A stretch of 64,000 nt of DNA, taken from Wolbachia endosymbiont of Armadillidium arcangelii (GTDB lineage Bacteria; Pseudomonadota; Alphaproteobacteria; Rickettsiales; Anaplasmataceae). Shown one piece after another: positions 27,504 through 37,186 of this stretch (the first letter of the stretch is position 1; every line of letters starts with the position of its first letter). Position numbers and translations under genes: made by a program. Where the stretch lies: the NCBI RefSeq assembly GCF_040207875.1, contig NZ_CP157942.1:1426001-1490000 (forward strand), written 5' to 3'. Below the pieces are notes generated by a model. The model worked only from the letters and a program-made list of their open reading frames with translations. It did no database searches and had not been told where the DNA came from.

Positions 27504-27580
27504 TACTTGCTGCATCAGCCATTGCCTGTGCTATCACTGATTGCCACAGTATACAGTACCGTTGTATATCATCTAAAGTA

Positions 27581-27682
27581 TAGCTCTTTTCACAATAATC
27601 CGAACAGATCATAATATGCTACTAGCCTACTATAGGTATAAACACATATCTTACCCTGTTCGGACTATTATAAGAAAGGCTA
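27581..27682. mobile_element. MITE, second copy
   Basis: 102 bp between TA dinucleotides (27579-27580 and 27683-27684). The left end TAGCTCTTTTCACAATAATC is identical to that of the copy in the lipase gene, and the right end GTTCGGACTATTATAAGAAAGGCTA in pieces matches its complement. The centre differs. It lies only 77 bases from the IS630 copy with related ends. Confidence 0.85.
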
Positions 27683-27684
27683 TA

Positions 27685-28191
27685 CTATTTGCTTCACAAT
27701 GGTGAAAAAATTCTTTAAAATTGAAGTTATTTGACATTATGTACCTCTTTAAGTTGAAAATTAAGATTTGAAATAGGGAATTTTGTGCGAACGTTGTCTG
27801 CTGAAACGAGTGTCATGCAAGCCTTTATGACAGTCAGTGTCAAATCTGGATGACGCCATTTATTGTTTCATGTGAGCTATAAATATTTAATAAATCTACT
27901 AATTAAAAAAAGGCAAAGAATCCCCGGAGTAGCTCACTCTTTATTTTAAAATTTGACGTTGGGTGATGTCTTAAACAGCGTTTTTCAGCTTGTGTAGGGA
28001 AAAACCCAAAATTTTTATAAAGACATAGTATGCACATAGTGCAAAAATAGTACACCAAATACAAGTCTTCTTGTCATTTTAATCTGCACAGACTGGAAAG
28101 TTAAATAATATAGCTTCACTTTCATGGTAAGGAAAATAGCGAGGTTTGTCAAGTAGCTTCAGCCAACTGCCTATTTAAATGTCCCACACTG
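27685..28191. other. Intergenic repeat remnants
   Basis: No gene. A degraded palindrome piece (gtcagtgtcaaatctggatg) lies near 27826-27855. The segment 27900-28050 is similar, in inverted orientation, to 35080-35290 (shared phrases gggtttttcc, aagctgaaa, tttaagac, gcacatagtgcaaaaa). The right edge (28183-28207) resembles the end of the dispersed element at 4227-4472 and carries the stop codon of hemB. Confidence 0.5.
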
Positions 28192-29190
28192 CTAAGCAGA
28201 TACCAAATTTTTTGCAACATCAAGTGCAGCGTAAGTGAATATTGCACTTGCACCCGCACGTTTAAAACCAATCAAAGATTCATAAATCACCTTTTCATAA
28301 TCTAGCCAGCCATTATTTGCAGCAGCTTTTATCATTGCGTACTCACCGCTTACTTGGTAAGCAAAAATCGGAAAATTAAACTTATCACTTGCTGTTTTAA
28401 TAATATCCAAATATGGCATACCTGGTTTAATCATAACAAAATCTGCACCTTCATTTATATCCATTTCAATTTCGCACATTGCTTCGTGTGCATTTTTATA
28501 ATCCATTTGATAACCACTTTTGTCTATAGAATGTGATAGCCCGCATGAACCAACGACTTGCCTGAATGGAGCATAGAAGCTAGAGCAATATTTCACCGCA
28601 TAAGATAATATTAATAAGTCTTGAAAGTTGTTATCATCTAATGATTTTCTGATTCTTCCTATTCTACCATCCATCATATCAGAAGGAGCAACTATATCAC
28701 ATCCTGCTTTCGCTAGAGCAAGCGCTTGCTTACACAATGCTGATACAGTTTCATCATTTTCTACATCCACCTGATTGCCTTTTAAAATGCCGTCATGGCC
28801 GTGAATAGTGTATGGATCCAATGCAACATCTGCAATAATACCAATTTCAGGTACCTTTAATTTTACAGCACAAATTGCTTTGCAGATTAAGTTGTCAGAA
28901 TTATATGCTCCCTCAGCGTTTTCAGATTTTAGTTTACTATCAACTACAGGAAAAATTGCAACAGCATTAATTCCTAAATCTTTAGCTTCCTTAACTATAG
29001 ACACTAATTCATCTATTGAATAACACTTTATGCCTGGTAAGCCAGAAATTGGTTCAGTTGTTTCTTCTCTGTCGTGAACAAACAGAGGAAGAACCAGATC
29101 ATTTACTGATAAACTATTTTCACCTGTTAAATTGCGAACCCATTTGCTCGAGCGCCTGCGTCTTAATCTTGTATTTGGAAAATTAAACAT
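28192..29190 (-). CDS. hemB: Delta-aminolevulinic acid dehydratase (porphobilinogen synthase)
   Basis: A 332-residue enzyme joining two 5-aminolevulinate molecules in haem synthesis. It begins with the Arg-rich RLRRRRSSKWVRNL typical of the family. It has the metal-binding region DVALDPYTIHGHDG, the first Schiff-base Lys position region YAVKYCSSFYAPFR and the active Lys in DFVMIKPGMPYLDI. The C-terminal residues KNLVSA and the stop lie in a repeat-like sequence. Its start overlaps the end of nuoH by 8 bp, so it belongs to the nuoG-nuoH-hemB transcript, although the pathways differ. hemH is 32 kb away in the window. Confidence 0.96.
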   Translation of the reverse strand: MFNFPNTRLRRRRSSKWVRNLTGENSLSVNDLVLPLFVHDREETTEPISGLPGIKCYSIDELVSIVKEAKDLGINAVAIFPVVDSKLKSENAEGAYNSDNLICKAICAVKLKVPEIGIIADVALDPYTIHGHDGILKGNQVDVENDETVSALCKQALALAKAGCDIVAPSDMMDGRIGRIRKSLDDNNFQDLLILSYAVKYCSSFYAPFRQVVGSCGLSHSIDKSGYQMDYKNAHEAMCEIEMDINEGADFVMIKPGMPYLDIIKTASDKFNFPIFAYQVSGEYAMIKAAANNGWLDYEKVIYESLIGFKRAGASAIFTYAALDVAKNLVSA

Positions 29191-30208
29191 TGGATTCTGG
29201 TAAATTCCCAGTAAAGAGCAACACCCCTGAAATGAGTATCACCCAAAACACTGATATTGGTAGAAATACTTTCCAACCAAGGCGCATTAGCTGATCATAT
29301 CGATAACGAGGTATTGTTGCTCTAATCCAAATAAATATGAATAAAAGTATAACTATCTTCAAAACGAACCAAATTAAACCTGGAATTTTGTAAAGTAAAC
29401 TGAACTCCAGCGGCGGATACCATCCTCCTAGAAAGAATATCGTCATCATAGCACTTGCTAGAATCATATTTGCATATTCTCCAAGAAAAAAGAGGGCAAA
29501 AGGCATGGATGAATATTCAACGTTATATCCAGAGACAAGCTCTGCTTCAGCTTCTGGTAAATCAAATGGGTGACGATTAGTTTCTGCAAGCAAAGAAATA
29601 AAAAATATTATTCCTATAGGCATTAGTAGTAAATCAACCCAAAATGGCATATTGTGTTTCGCTACCACCATCTCTCCAAGGTTCAACGTACCAGTTGTAA
29701 CAATAACTGTAGCAACTATTAAGCCTATTGAAACTTCATATGAAATCATCTGAGCAGCCGACCGTATAGCGCCAAGGAATGCATAATTGGAGTTGCTTGA
29801 CCAGCCTGCAATAATTACGCCGTATACTCCCAACGACGATATAGCTAGCACATAAAGCACTCCAACATTAATATTTGCTATAACCTTAGGAATCACTACT
29901 TGTTGGCCATTTTCTACAATTACTTCAGCACCAAACGGTATAACTGCCCAGGCAATTAATGCCAAGATAAAGGTAAGCATTGGAGCCATAATGAACAGTA
30001 TGGTGCTCGCTCTAAATGGTATTATCGGCTCTTTAATCAGTAGCTTAATAGCATCTGCAAATGGCTGCAATAGCCCAAAAGGTCCAACTACACTTGGACC
30101 GTGCCTCAGTTGAATTGCAGCAAGGACCTTACGCTCAAAGTATGTCAAATATGCAACTGAAAGTAGTAGCGGTACTAAAATAAATAAAATATTAACTAGC
30201 GTGTTCAT
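29183..30208 (-). CDS. nuoH: NADH-quinone oxidoreductase subunit H
   Basis: A 341-residue membrane subunit of complex I that forms the base of the quinone-binding site. Signatures are YFERKVLAAIQLRHGPSVVG near the start and ETNRHPFDLPEAEAELVSGY in the middle, with about eight membrane spans. It couples to proton pumping in the inner membrane. It overlaps the end of nuoG by 17 bp and the start of hemB by 8 bp. The other nuo genes are outside the window, as expected from the scattered nuo clusters of Rickettsiales. Confidence 0.97.
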   Translation of the reverse strand: MNTLVNILFILVPLLLSVAYLTYFERKVLAAIQLRHGPSVVGPFGLLQPFADAIKLLIKEPIIPFRASTILFIMAPMLTFILALIAWAVIPFGAEVIVENGQQVVIPKVIANINVGVLYVLAISSLGVYGVIIAGWSSNSNYAFLGAIRSAAQMISYEVSIGLIVATVIVTTGTLNLGEMVVAKHNMPFWVDLLLMPIGIIFFISLLAETNRHPFDLPEAEAELVSGYNVEYSSMPFALFFLGEYANMILASAMMTIFFLGGWYPPLEFSLLYKIPGLIWFVLKIVILLFIFIWIRATIPRYRYDQLMRLGWKVFLPISVFWVILISGVLLFTGNLPESNV

Positions 30209-32240
30209 AAAAAGCTTTAGTACAATCTGCCATTATTTTTGAAGCGCGACTTATTGAATCCGTCATATAAAAATTACAATTTTTTAGAGTGAAAGGGATA
30301 TTGCTTAATTTGATCTCATCACAGGCAATTGATACCCATTTATTTTTTACTACTTGGTCAGCATTTCTAAATTGTGGGCCAATAGCGTCTAATTTCTTCC
30401 TCACATAAAATAAACTATCGTATAATAAGGAAAGGCCCAAATATTGGGATAAATTTTTAATAATCAACCAATCTTCCTTTGCTTCACCAGGAGGAAAGAC
30501 AGCTAAATTTGTTCTTTGCACTCGACCTTCAGTGTTTACATAAGTTGCACATTTTTCTGTATATGCAGCACCAGGCAAGATAACATCTGCTACATGTGCA
30601 CCCTTATCACCATGATGACCTTGATAAATTACGAATGTATTTTCTAATTTTGATATATCAATTTCATCTGCACCAAGAAGATAGACAACTTCTATTTCAC
30701 CACTTTCTGCATATTGCAATATTTGATTAATATCCCTTTCACCTTTTTTAGGAACAAACCCAATATCTAGCCCACCAACTCTTGCTGCAGCTTTATGCAG
30801 CACATTAAAGCCATTCCAGTCATCCCTGACCATGTTAAATTTTTCTGCAATTTTGCCAGCTAGAACTAGAACTGATTCAGAATCGTCTCTTATCAACGCA
30901 TCTTGACCGATAATTAGCATAGGATTCTGAGCCGCACTCAGTAACTCACAGAATTTATGATTTCCCTCTGCTATTTCGTTTAGAATGTTTGGGTCATCAC
31001 CTAATCTTTCAACATTATATAGATATTCAATATTAGGAGCAACACTTGCAATAGTGAAGCCACTTTGTAAATATCTCTTTCTCAATCTTGCATTAATGAT
31101 TGGTGCTTCTATCCTTGGATTTGTATTTATAAGCAGGCACAAATCTGCATTTTCTATACCTTCAATAGTGGTATTGAACACATATGACCCACGATTACTT
31201 GGTATAAGCTTTGCACCATCTTGCCTGCAGTCTATATTCCCCGAGCCGAGCTTCTGCATCACTTCTTTGAGTAGAAGCATAGACTCACAATCTGCTAAAT
31301 CACCTGCAATTGCAGCTATTTTATTTGATTTTGTATTCTTTAATTTCTTTGCAGCAATAGTTAATGCTTCATTCCAATCAACTGGGGCTAATTTACCATC
31401 TTTTTTTACATAAGGTCGATCAAGACGCTGAACTTTTAGTCCATCGTAGGCAAAGCGGGTTTTATCTGATATCCATTCTTCGTTTACCTCTTCGCTCAGC
31501 CTTGGTAATATTCGCATAACTTCCAGGCCACGATAATCAACTCTAATGCTACTTCCCACAGCATCTAGCACATCTATAGTCTCACAATGTGATAGCTCCC
31601 ATGGACGCGCTGTAAAGGAGTAAGGCTTTGAAGTTAAAGCCCCTACCGGGCAGAGATCTATGATATTTCCAGATAATTCAGAACTAATATGCCTTTTTAT
31701 GTAAGTGCTAATCTCTACATTTTCTCCCCTTCCGATTCCTCCAAGTTCATTTGTACCTGCAATATCAGACAAAAATCTAACACACCGAGTGCAATGAATG
31801 CATCGATTCATCGCAGTCTCAATCAGTGGTCCGAAGTGTTTTTTTTGCACAGCCCTCTTATGCTCATCAAGTCTGCTGTTTCCTTTCCCATAAGTCATCG
31901 TGATATCTTGCAAATCGCATTCACCACCTTGATCGCAAATTGGGCAATCAAGCGGGTGGTTAATTAGCAAAAACTCAAGCACACCTTCACGTGCTTTTTT
32001 AACCTTAGGGGTATCAGTGTGAATAACCATCCCTTCTGTAACTGGCATTGCACAAGAGGCTACTGGTTTTGGAGGTCCACCCTCGACTTCAACCAAACAC
32101 ATTCTGCAGTTACCAGCAATTGCTAAACGCTCATGATAACAAAAACGTGGAATTTCAACGCCCACGACTTCACAAGCTTGAATTATAGTGAGCCCATACT
32201 CTACTTCACATTCCTTAGAATTAATAGTAACTTTAACCAC
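30192..32240 (-). CDS. nuoG: NADH-quinone oxidoreductase subunit G
   Basis: About 682 residues; a peripheral-arm subunit of complex I carrying Fe-S clusters. The N-terminal ferredoxin domain has CYHERLAIAGNCRMC, then CDQGGECDLQD and the 4Fe-4S motif RCIHCTRCVRF. The remaining two thirds is the molybdopterin-oxidoreductase-like domain. The GTG at 32240 (giving MVKVTINSKECEV) is preferred: it matches the usual N-terminus and avoids overlapping the upstream small gene, which ends at 32246. A GTG at 32261 would add seven residues. Followed by nuoH. Confidence 0.95.
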   Translation of the reverse strand: MVKVTINSKECEVEYGLTIIQACEVVGVEIPRFCYHERLAIAGNCRMCLVEVEGGPPKPVASCAMPVTEGMVIHTDTPKVKKAREGVLEFLLINHPLDCPICDQGGECDLQDITMTYGKGNSRLDEHKRAVQKKHFGPLIETAMNRCIHCTRCVRFLSDIAGTNELGGIGRGENVEISTYIKRHISSELSGNIIDLCPVGALTSKPYSFTARPWELSHCETIDVLDAVGSSIRVDYRGLEVMRILPRLSEEVNEEWISDKTRFAYDGLKVQRLDRPYVKKDGKLAPVDWNEALTIAAKKLKNTKSNKIAAIAGDLADCESMLLLKEVMQKLGSGNIDCRQDGAKLIPSNRGSYVFNTTIEGIENADLCLLINTNPRIEAPIINARLRKRYLQSGFTIASVAPNIEYLYNVERLGDDPNILNEIAEGNHKFCELLSAAQNPMLIIGQDALIRDDSESVLVLAGKIAEKFNMVRDDWNGFNVLHKAAARVGGLDIGFVPKKGERDINQILQYAESGEIEVVYLLGADEIDISKLENTFVIYQGHHGDKGAHVADVILPGAAYTEKCATYVNTEGRVQRTNLAVFPPGEAKEDWLIIKNLSQYLGLSLLYDSLFYVRKKLDAIGPQFRNADQVVKNKWVSIACDEIKLSNIPFTLKNCNFYMTDSISRASKIMADCTKAFYEHAS

Positions 32241-32245
32241 AACTA

Positions 32246-32458
32246 TTATACAGCTTCCCACTTTATAGGATTGCCGCTTATCTCATCTTCAACCAGATTG
32301 CCGTTGTCATATTGAGCAGACATATAATTCATGCGCGAGTCACGATCTATATATCTAACAGGTTTTACCGGTTTATCTTTATACATTTTTTGCTCGGCTT
32401 TCTTACGCTGAGTAGGGTTATTTTTACTAGCTGTCTTTGCTTTCCCACCTGCTGCCAT
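32246..32458 (-). CDS. Small conserved basic protein upstream of nuoG
   Basis: A 70-residue protein with a Lys-rich N-terminus (MAAGGKAKTASKNNPTQRKK) and a conserved-looking C-terminal half (RYIDRDSRMNYMSAQYDNG). No signal peptide or membrane segment. I recall similar small proteins in Rickettsiales genomes but no function. It ends 5 bases before the preferred nuoG start, so it heads the nuoG-nuoH-hemB operon and its translation may be coupled to nuoG. Confidence 0.75.
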   Translation of the reverse strand: MAAGGKAKTASKNNPTQRKKAEQKMYKDKPVKPVRYIDRDSRMNYMSAQYDNGNLVEDEISGNPIKWEAV

Positions 32459-32696
32459 ATAAACTCCTAAAAACTTCTCATTTTATTTTAACACTTAAGT
32501 ATATAGCGTCAATATTTAATAACTTTAAAATTTCAATAGATCTCTTATTGTAATTATTGTTTAAATAAAAAGTTACCCCTTGATATCATTCCAGCGCTTG
32601 ACCAGAAAAAAAGAAATATGTATCAGCTACTTTCATTTGCTGCGCCTCGAAAATAAACGTTCATGTAGCCAAGCCATAAATCCAGTATAAAGACCT

Positions 32697-34235
32697 TTAA
32701 TCATTGGCTTCGTAGTACTTTTTAACCAACTTATTAAGTAACCTTACACCAAAACCTACTGCTCCTCTTGGACAAATGTCAGTACCTTTTTCGTGCCAAG
32801 CAGTGCCTGCGATATCTAAATGTGCCCAGCAAGTTTCATTCACAAAACGCTGTAAAAACTGTGCAGCCATTATGCTATCTCCACCAGAGCCTGCAGGAGC
32901 GATGTTTTGAACATCAGCAATCGGTGAATCAATAATTTTGTCATAAGTTTCATTCATAGGAAAACGCCATAACTTCTCATTTACTTCATTTCCTGAATCG
33001 ATTAGACGGTTTGCTAATTCATCATTATTTGAAAAAAGACCAGCATATTCGTTATTTCCAAGTGCAACCACTATAGCACCAGTTAAAGTTGCAAGATCAA
33101 TCATAAATTTTGGTGAGAATCTGTCTTGTGTATACCATAAAGCATCTGCAAGTATGAGCCTTCCTTCTGCATCGGTGTTCAACACTTCTATTGTCTGTCC
33201 AGACATTGAAGTTACTACATCACTTGGTCTTTGAGCATTACCACCTACTGCATTTTCTGCAAGTGCAACCACACCGATCGCATTTACTTTTGCTTTTCGT
33301 CCTGCTAAAGCATTCATCACCCCAACCACAGTAGCAGAGCCTGCCATGTCATATTTCATCGACTCCATACCACGTGAAGGTTTGAGTGATACTCCACCAG
33401 TGTCAAACGTTATACCTTTACCAACAAAAGCAATTGGCTTTTGTTCTTTAGCAGCCCCATTCCATTTTATCACTACTAATTTTGGTTCTTTACTACTTCC
33501 TTGTGCGACTCCAAGCAAGGCTCCCATTTTTTTCTTTTCCATCTGCTTTTTATCAAGCACTTCGATTTCAAGGCCAAGCTTAGTAAGTTCTTTTTTTATA
33601 TGATCAGCATAAGATTCTGGATATAGAATGTTAGGAGGCTCTGTTATAAAAAAGCGCGCGAGGAATATACTCTCACCTTCTTGTCTTAAGTGCTCAAATG
33701 ATCTTTCAGCATTACTTAATTGCTCATCTTTTACTAATACGGTAATCTCCTCTACCTCTGTAGTTTTCTCATCCTTTTTAGTTTTATACTTATCAAACTT
33801 AAAACTACGCAGAAATGCACCATATGCAACATTTGCTACACTACCTTCGATTAAAACCGCTGCTTTCTTGATTTTTAATCTGCTTAGCTCACAATATATT
33901 TTACCACCAATATTTAATTCTTTATTTTCATTCCATTCATCCTTCTTCCCAAGCCCAATAACTATGACATTTTTTTCTTCTGGCAAAGTAATAGAGAAAA
34001 ATTCACCAAAACTTCCATTGAAATCGCTAAATTGCTTTATATTATCTATGATCTGTTTTCCTTGCAAAACCCCGCCATCATTTACGGTTTCGTTATCCTC
34101 AAATAAACCCATTACTATTGTTTTAAAATTGGGCGAAATTTTAGAAATTGTTATTTTCATTGCTGGCATCTCCGTTGCAAATAATTGTAAACTGTACATA
34201 AAACATAGCAAAAACATCAGTAAGATATTTTTCAT
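32697..34235 (-). CDS. pepA: Leucyl aminopeptidase PepA
   Basis: An M17 aminopeptidase of about 500 residues that removes N-terminal residues from peptides with two metal ions. The signature NTDAEGRLILADAL and the metal-ligand region GKGITFDTGGVSLKPSR are intact. The start is ambiguous. ATG at 34235 gives a signal-peptide-like leader (MKNILLMFLLCFMYSLQLFA). ATG at 34160 (MKITISKISP) gives the usual cytoplasmic form and has GGAG 9 bases upstream. Further upstream starts to 34289 are unlikely. If the leader is used the enzyme would be exported, unlike known PepA. Confidence 0.94.
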   Translation of the reverse strand: MKNILLMFLLCFMYSLQLFATEMPAMKITISKISPNFKTIVMGLFEDNETVNDGGVLQGKQIIDNIKQFSDFNGSFGEFFSITLPEEKNVIVIGLGKKDEWNENKELNIGGKIYCELSRLKIKKAAVLIEGSVANVAYGAFLRSFKFDKYKTKKDEKTTEVEEITVLVKDEQLSNAERSFEHLRQEGESIFLARFFITEPPNILYPESYADHIKKELTKLGLEIEVLDKKQMEKKKMGALLGVAQGSSKEPKLVVIKWNGAAKEQKPIAFVGKGITFDTGGVSLKPSRGMESMKYDMAGSATVVGVMNALAGRKAKVNAIGVVALAENAVGGNAQRPSDVVTSMSGQTIEVLNTDAEGRLILADALWYTQDRFSPKFMIDLATLTGAIVVALGNNEYAGLFSNNDELANRLIDSGNEVNEKLWRFPMNETYDKIIDSPIADVQNIAPAGSGGDSIMAAQFLQRFVNETCWAHLDIAGTAWHEKGTDICPRGAVGFGVRLLNKLVKKYYEAND

Positions 34236-34295
34236 ATACATCCTAAGTACAATAACACTCAAGTTTACTATGGACTCCCTTACATGCAAGGGTTT

Positions 34296-34937
34296 TTATC
34301 TTTTATTAGAGAACTTATTATATCCGCCCAAGGTAATGTTAAACATATAGGTTTTTATGACCTGATCACTGTAAGTAAATGGTGTTATGAGAAGGCTTGC
34401 AAGCCCGTTACTAACAAAATCTTCAAGAACAGGATCAGCACAATTATCGCAATTATGGTCAGCAAAAAACATTTGCGTTGTGAATTCTGGAAAATCTGGA
34501 TGTTGAACTAGAAAGTTAATATGTGGAGCTCTATCACCAATTTTACCAGGTGCTATCGTAATAAAATTATAATAGCCAAGATTATTCACTACAAACCTTC
34601 CTGATCCAGCAAAATTCGGATCATCCTCTATATTCTTATCGTAATGGTTCACGCCGCGTGAATTCGCGTGCCATATAGAAACTACAGCATTTTGTATTGG
34701 TAAACAGTTTATATCAGTAATTCTACCCACTATGTGTATTAATTCTCCTGTTGCACTATTTGGAGAACCAGGTTTCCTTCTTAAATTGTTTGAAGAGCTA
34801 AAATTTTTTGGCCTTGCATCAAGGTCATATATTTCTGGAGTTTCAATGCAGTTGAGCAAAACAGGATCAGCTGCAAATAGCGGCAAACTGAATACCGTTT
34901 GTACTAAAAGCGCTAATAAGATATTTTTCACATTCAT
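34296..34937 (-). CDS. Secreted intradiol-dioxygenase-like protein
   Basis: A 213-residue protein with signal peptide (NILLALLVQTVFSLPLFAA, cleavage near residue 22). The mature part has the intradiol ring-cleavage dioxygenase core: ELIHIVGRITDINCLPIQNA, VSIWHANSRGVNHYD, then YYNFITIAPGKIGDRAPHIN and a late His in MFFADHNCDN. Tyr and His iron ligands of the family are at least partly present (GYYNF, APHINF). Cytoplasmic relatives open catechols. A secreted form in an endosymbiont is odd, and the physiological substrate is unknown. Its leader is similar to the possible leader of pepA downstream. Confidence 0.8.
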   Translation of the reverse strand: MNVKNILLALLVQTVFSLPLFAADPVLLNCIETPEIYDLDARPKNFSSSNNLRRKPGSPNSATGELIHIVGRITDINCLPIQNAVVSIWHANSRGVNHYDKNIEDDPNFAGSGRFVVNNLGYYNFITIAPGKIGDRAPHINFLVQHPDFPEFTTQMFFADHNCDNCADPVLEDFVSNGLASLLITPFTYSDQVIKTYMFNITLGGYNKFSNKR

Positions 34938-35465
34938 TTCATTTATAATAGACTTCTTGCATAACCATATAACAAACTTTTATTGGGAATAGAAACAAAA
35001 AACTTACTTGACAAACCTCTCCAGCCCCCTTACCATGAAACTGAAGGTATTCAGTTATCTTCATTTGTGCAGGTTAAACAGCAAGAAAACAACGTAGTTG
35101 GCGTCTTATTTTTAATTTTTTGCACTATGTGCACCTTATGTCTTCACAACATTTCTGGGTTTTTACCTATATAAGCTGAAACGCGCTTATAAGTCGTTTA
35201 AGACAGTATAGTACGCCAATTTGCAGGATTAGAGAGTGACAACTAGCTAACACGGGGTTTCTTTTGCCTTTTTTTATTTGGTAAATTCCTTAATATTTAT
35301 GGCTAAAGGAGCCCAAGATAGGTGTCATTCCAGTGCTTGACACACAGCTGTACGAACATTATCCGTAAAGAGATGTCATCCCAGTCTGGGATCCAATAAG
35401 AAAATCTGGTCACGCGCTGGAACTCTTCGAATTCCAGTTATGCAAAATGCTTTCAATACGATAAG
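34938..35465. other. Intergenic region with palindromic repeats
   Basis: No supported gene. 35080-35290 resembles, inverted, the segment at 27900-28050. 35321-35440 holds a palindromic element in pieces (ggtgtcattccagtgcttga, gtcatcccagtctgggatcc, cacgcgctggaa). The 63-codon plus-strand frame at 34983-35174 has no family features or ribosome binding site and is probably chance. Confidence 0.5.
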
Positions 35466-35936
35466 TTACTTCAATAATTTGCATATAGTATAATCTTGTG
35501 TTTTGGTAAGAATAGTTTTATTCCATCCATCAAGGAGTGTTAAATTGAAATACGTATCACCTTTATAAGTTTTATGAATTTCAGTCATAATAAATTCTGA
35601 GATTAGGTTATGCTCTAAAAAAAGATGTACTATCTGCGCTCCACCAATCACAAAAATTTGAGAACTACTTTTAATCAACAGAAACTCTTGCATAGAAGAA
35701 ACGACAGTACATTTTGGGCCTCTATTAAAACACTTGTTACGAGAGAAAACAATAGGTGTACGATTCTTTAATATGCTTTTAGGTATAGTTTCAAATGTCT
35801 TTCTTCCCATCACAATAATTTGTTTGTCAGTCACTTGACAAAAATGTTTGAACTCACTTGGATAATGCCAAGGCAAATCATTATTTATTCCAATTACCCC
35901 ATGAGGGTCAACAGCCATAATTCCAATAATCTTCAT
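35466..35936 (-). CDS. folA: Dihydrofolate reductase
   Basis: A 156-residue DHFR that reduces dihydrofolate to tetrahydrofolate with NADPH. Signatures are the start MKIIGIMAVDPHGVIG, LPWHYPSEFKHF with the catalytic-region acid, IIVMGRKTFETIP and QIFVIGGAQIVHLFL. Last gene of the folate operon: its ATG overlaps the folKP stop by 4 bases (ATGA). It co-occurs with thyX in this window, although ThyX does not oxidise the folate cofactor. It is still needed to reduce dihydrofolate made by FolP and later steps. Confidence 0.95.
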   Translation of the reverse strand: MKIIGIMAVDPHGVIGINNDLPWHYPSEFKHFCQVTDKQIIVMGRKTFETIPKSILKNRTPIVFSRNKCFNRGPKCTVVSSMQEFLLIKSSSQIFVIGGAQIVHLFLEHNLISEFIMTEIHKTYKGDTYFNLTLLDGWNKTILTKTQDYTICKLLK

Positions 35937-37186
35937 TCCTGTAAGACAGTTTGGGCTACAAAAAATCGCATGTGATCACGCACATTATGCACTCGAAGGA
36001 AATCAACCTTATTTTGTAGTATAGCTGATGTAGCAATTGTTTCTAAATCTCTATTAGAGGCAGGTTCTGTGGAAAAAGAAGAAATAAATGACTTTCTGGA
36101 ATGGCCAACTAAAACCTTGCAGCCAAAATTTTGTAACGTTTCTATACTGCGTAAAATCTGAATATTCTGATACATAGATTTGCCAAAACCAATACCGGGG
36201 TCAATAATTATTGAATTTTCATCAAAACCCAGGCCTAGTAGTCTGTTAATGTTCTTCTCTGCCCAATTATTCATGATATCAATTGAGTCAGTGTCATGTG
36301 GAATAATGTTGTCCTTATGTGGTGGTATGGAGAGTGAATGCATAATAACGATACTACATCCACTGCTAGCAATTGCTTTTAGAGTATGGTCATTCAGATC
36401 TCCCTTCTGATCGTTTACCCAGGCAATGTTGTAGTGCTTCAAAACGTTTAAAATAACGTCTGGCCAAAAACTATCAATGCTGACTTTAATATCACCAGCT
36501 TTCATATAATCACTAAGATTATCAAGTACTGGCTTTAGACGTGCATACTCTTTCTCTGGCGTCTGTATTGAAGCTCCAGGTCTTGTTGATTGAGCCCCAA
36601 GATCAACTATGCTTGCACCATCTGATACCAGTTGCAATGCCTGCTTGGTTGCTCGATCTGCATCATAATAAAGACCACCATCTGAAAATGAATCAGGGGT
36701 AATGTTGACAATACCCATAAGCTTTGGTGAGAGCGTAAAACTTTTTGAAAAACAGTTTTGAACATTAGAAGCAAATGTTTTGTTAACTATTGCCATCAAG
36801 TGGAGCAAAAATGGTCTATTTACCAATTCTGGGTGAGGAATTTTAAGGTCAGGTGTGTCGAGCGTTAAGTCACCCCATAACAAAATATCCAAATCAATAA
36901 TGCGAGGTGCCCATTTTTCATAGACTTGTGAACGGCCAATGTCACATTCGATTTGTTTTAAGCCTTTTAATAGCTCCTCAGGAGAAGAAGAACAACTTCC
37001 ATAGACAATCATGTTGAGAAATGGCTTGTCCCAATCAGGTGGAGCACCATTTGGTAAAATAGCCTTAGTTTCTAGAATGATCGAAGACTTTAAGTCTTTT
37101 AAATAGCGCTCCTTCAGTAACTCAGTAGCCTTTTGTAAATGGGAAAGGCGATTCCCTATGTTTGAGCCAATAGAAATATAGATCAT
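35933..37186 (-). CDS. folP: Fused HPPK / dihydropteroate synthase
   Basis: A 417-residue bifunctional protein. Residues 1-135 are 6-hydroxymethyl-dihydropterin pyrophosphokinase (FolK): ISIGSNIGNRLSHLQKA, then WAPRIIDLDILLWGDLT with the catalytic Asp pair. Residues about 155-417 are dihydropteroate synthase (FolP): LMGIVNITPDSFSDGG, then GAQSTRPGA, IDPGIGFGKS and VGHSRKSFIS. Together they make dihydropteroate from pterin and p-aminobenzoate. Same fusion order as in some chlamydiae and mitochondria-like systems. It overlaps folB and folA by 4 bases on each side, so the three are translationally coupled. Confidence 0.95.
   Translation of the reverse strand: MIYISIGSNIGNRLSHLQKATELLKERYLKDLKSSIILETKAILPNGAPPDWDKPFLNMIVYGSCSSSPEELLKGLKQIECDIGRSQVYEKWAPRIIDLDILLWGDLTLDTPDLKIPHPELVNRPFLLHLMAIVNKTFASNVQNCFSKSFTLSPKLMGIVNITPDSFSDGGLYYDADRATKQALQLVSDGASIVDLGAQSTRPGASIQTPEKEYARLKPVLDNLSDYMKAGDIKVSIDSFWPDVILNVLKHYNIAWVNDQKGDLNDHTLKAIASSGCSIVIMHSLSIPPHKDNIIPHDTDSIDIMNNWAEKNINRLLGLGFDENSIIIDPGIGFGKSMYQNIQILRSIETLQNFGCKVLVGHSRKSFISSFSTEPASNRDLETIATSAILQNKVDFLRVHNVRDHMRFFVAQTVLQE

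Noticed and set aside
34983..35174. 63-codon plus-strand frame after the dioxygenase-like gene
   Set aside because: Lies in a repeat-related segment that matches 27.9-28.05 kb inverted; no coding signature.
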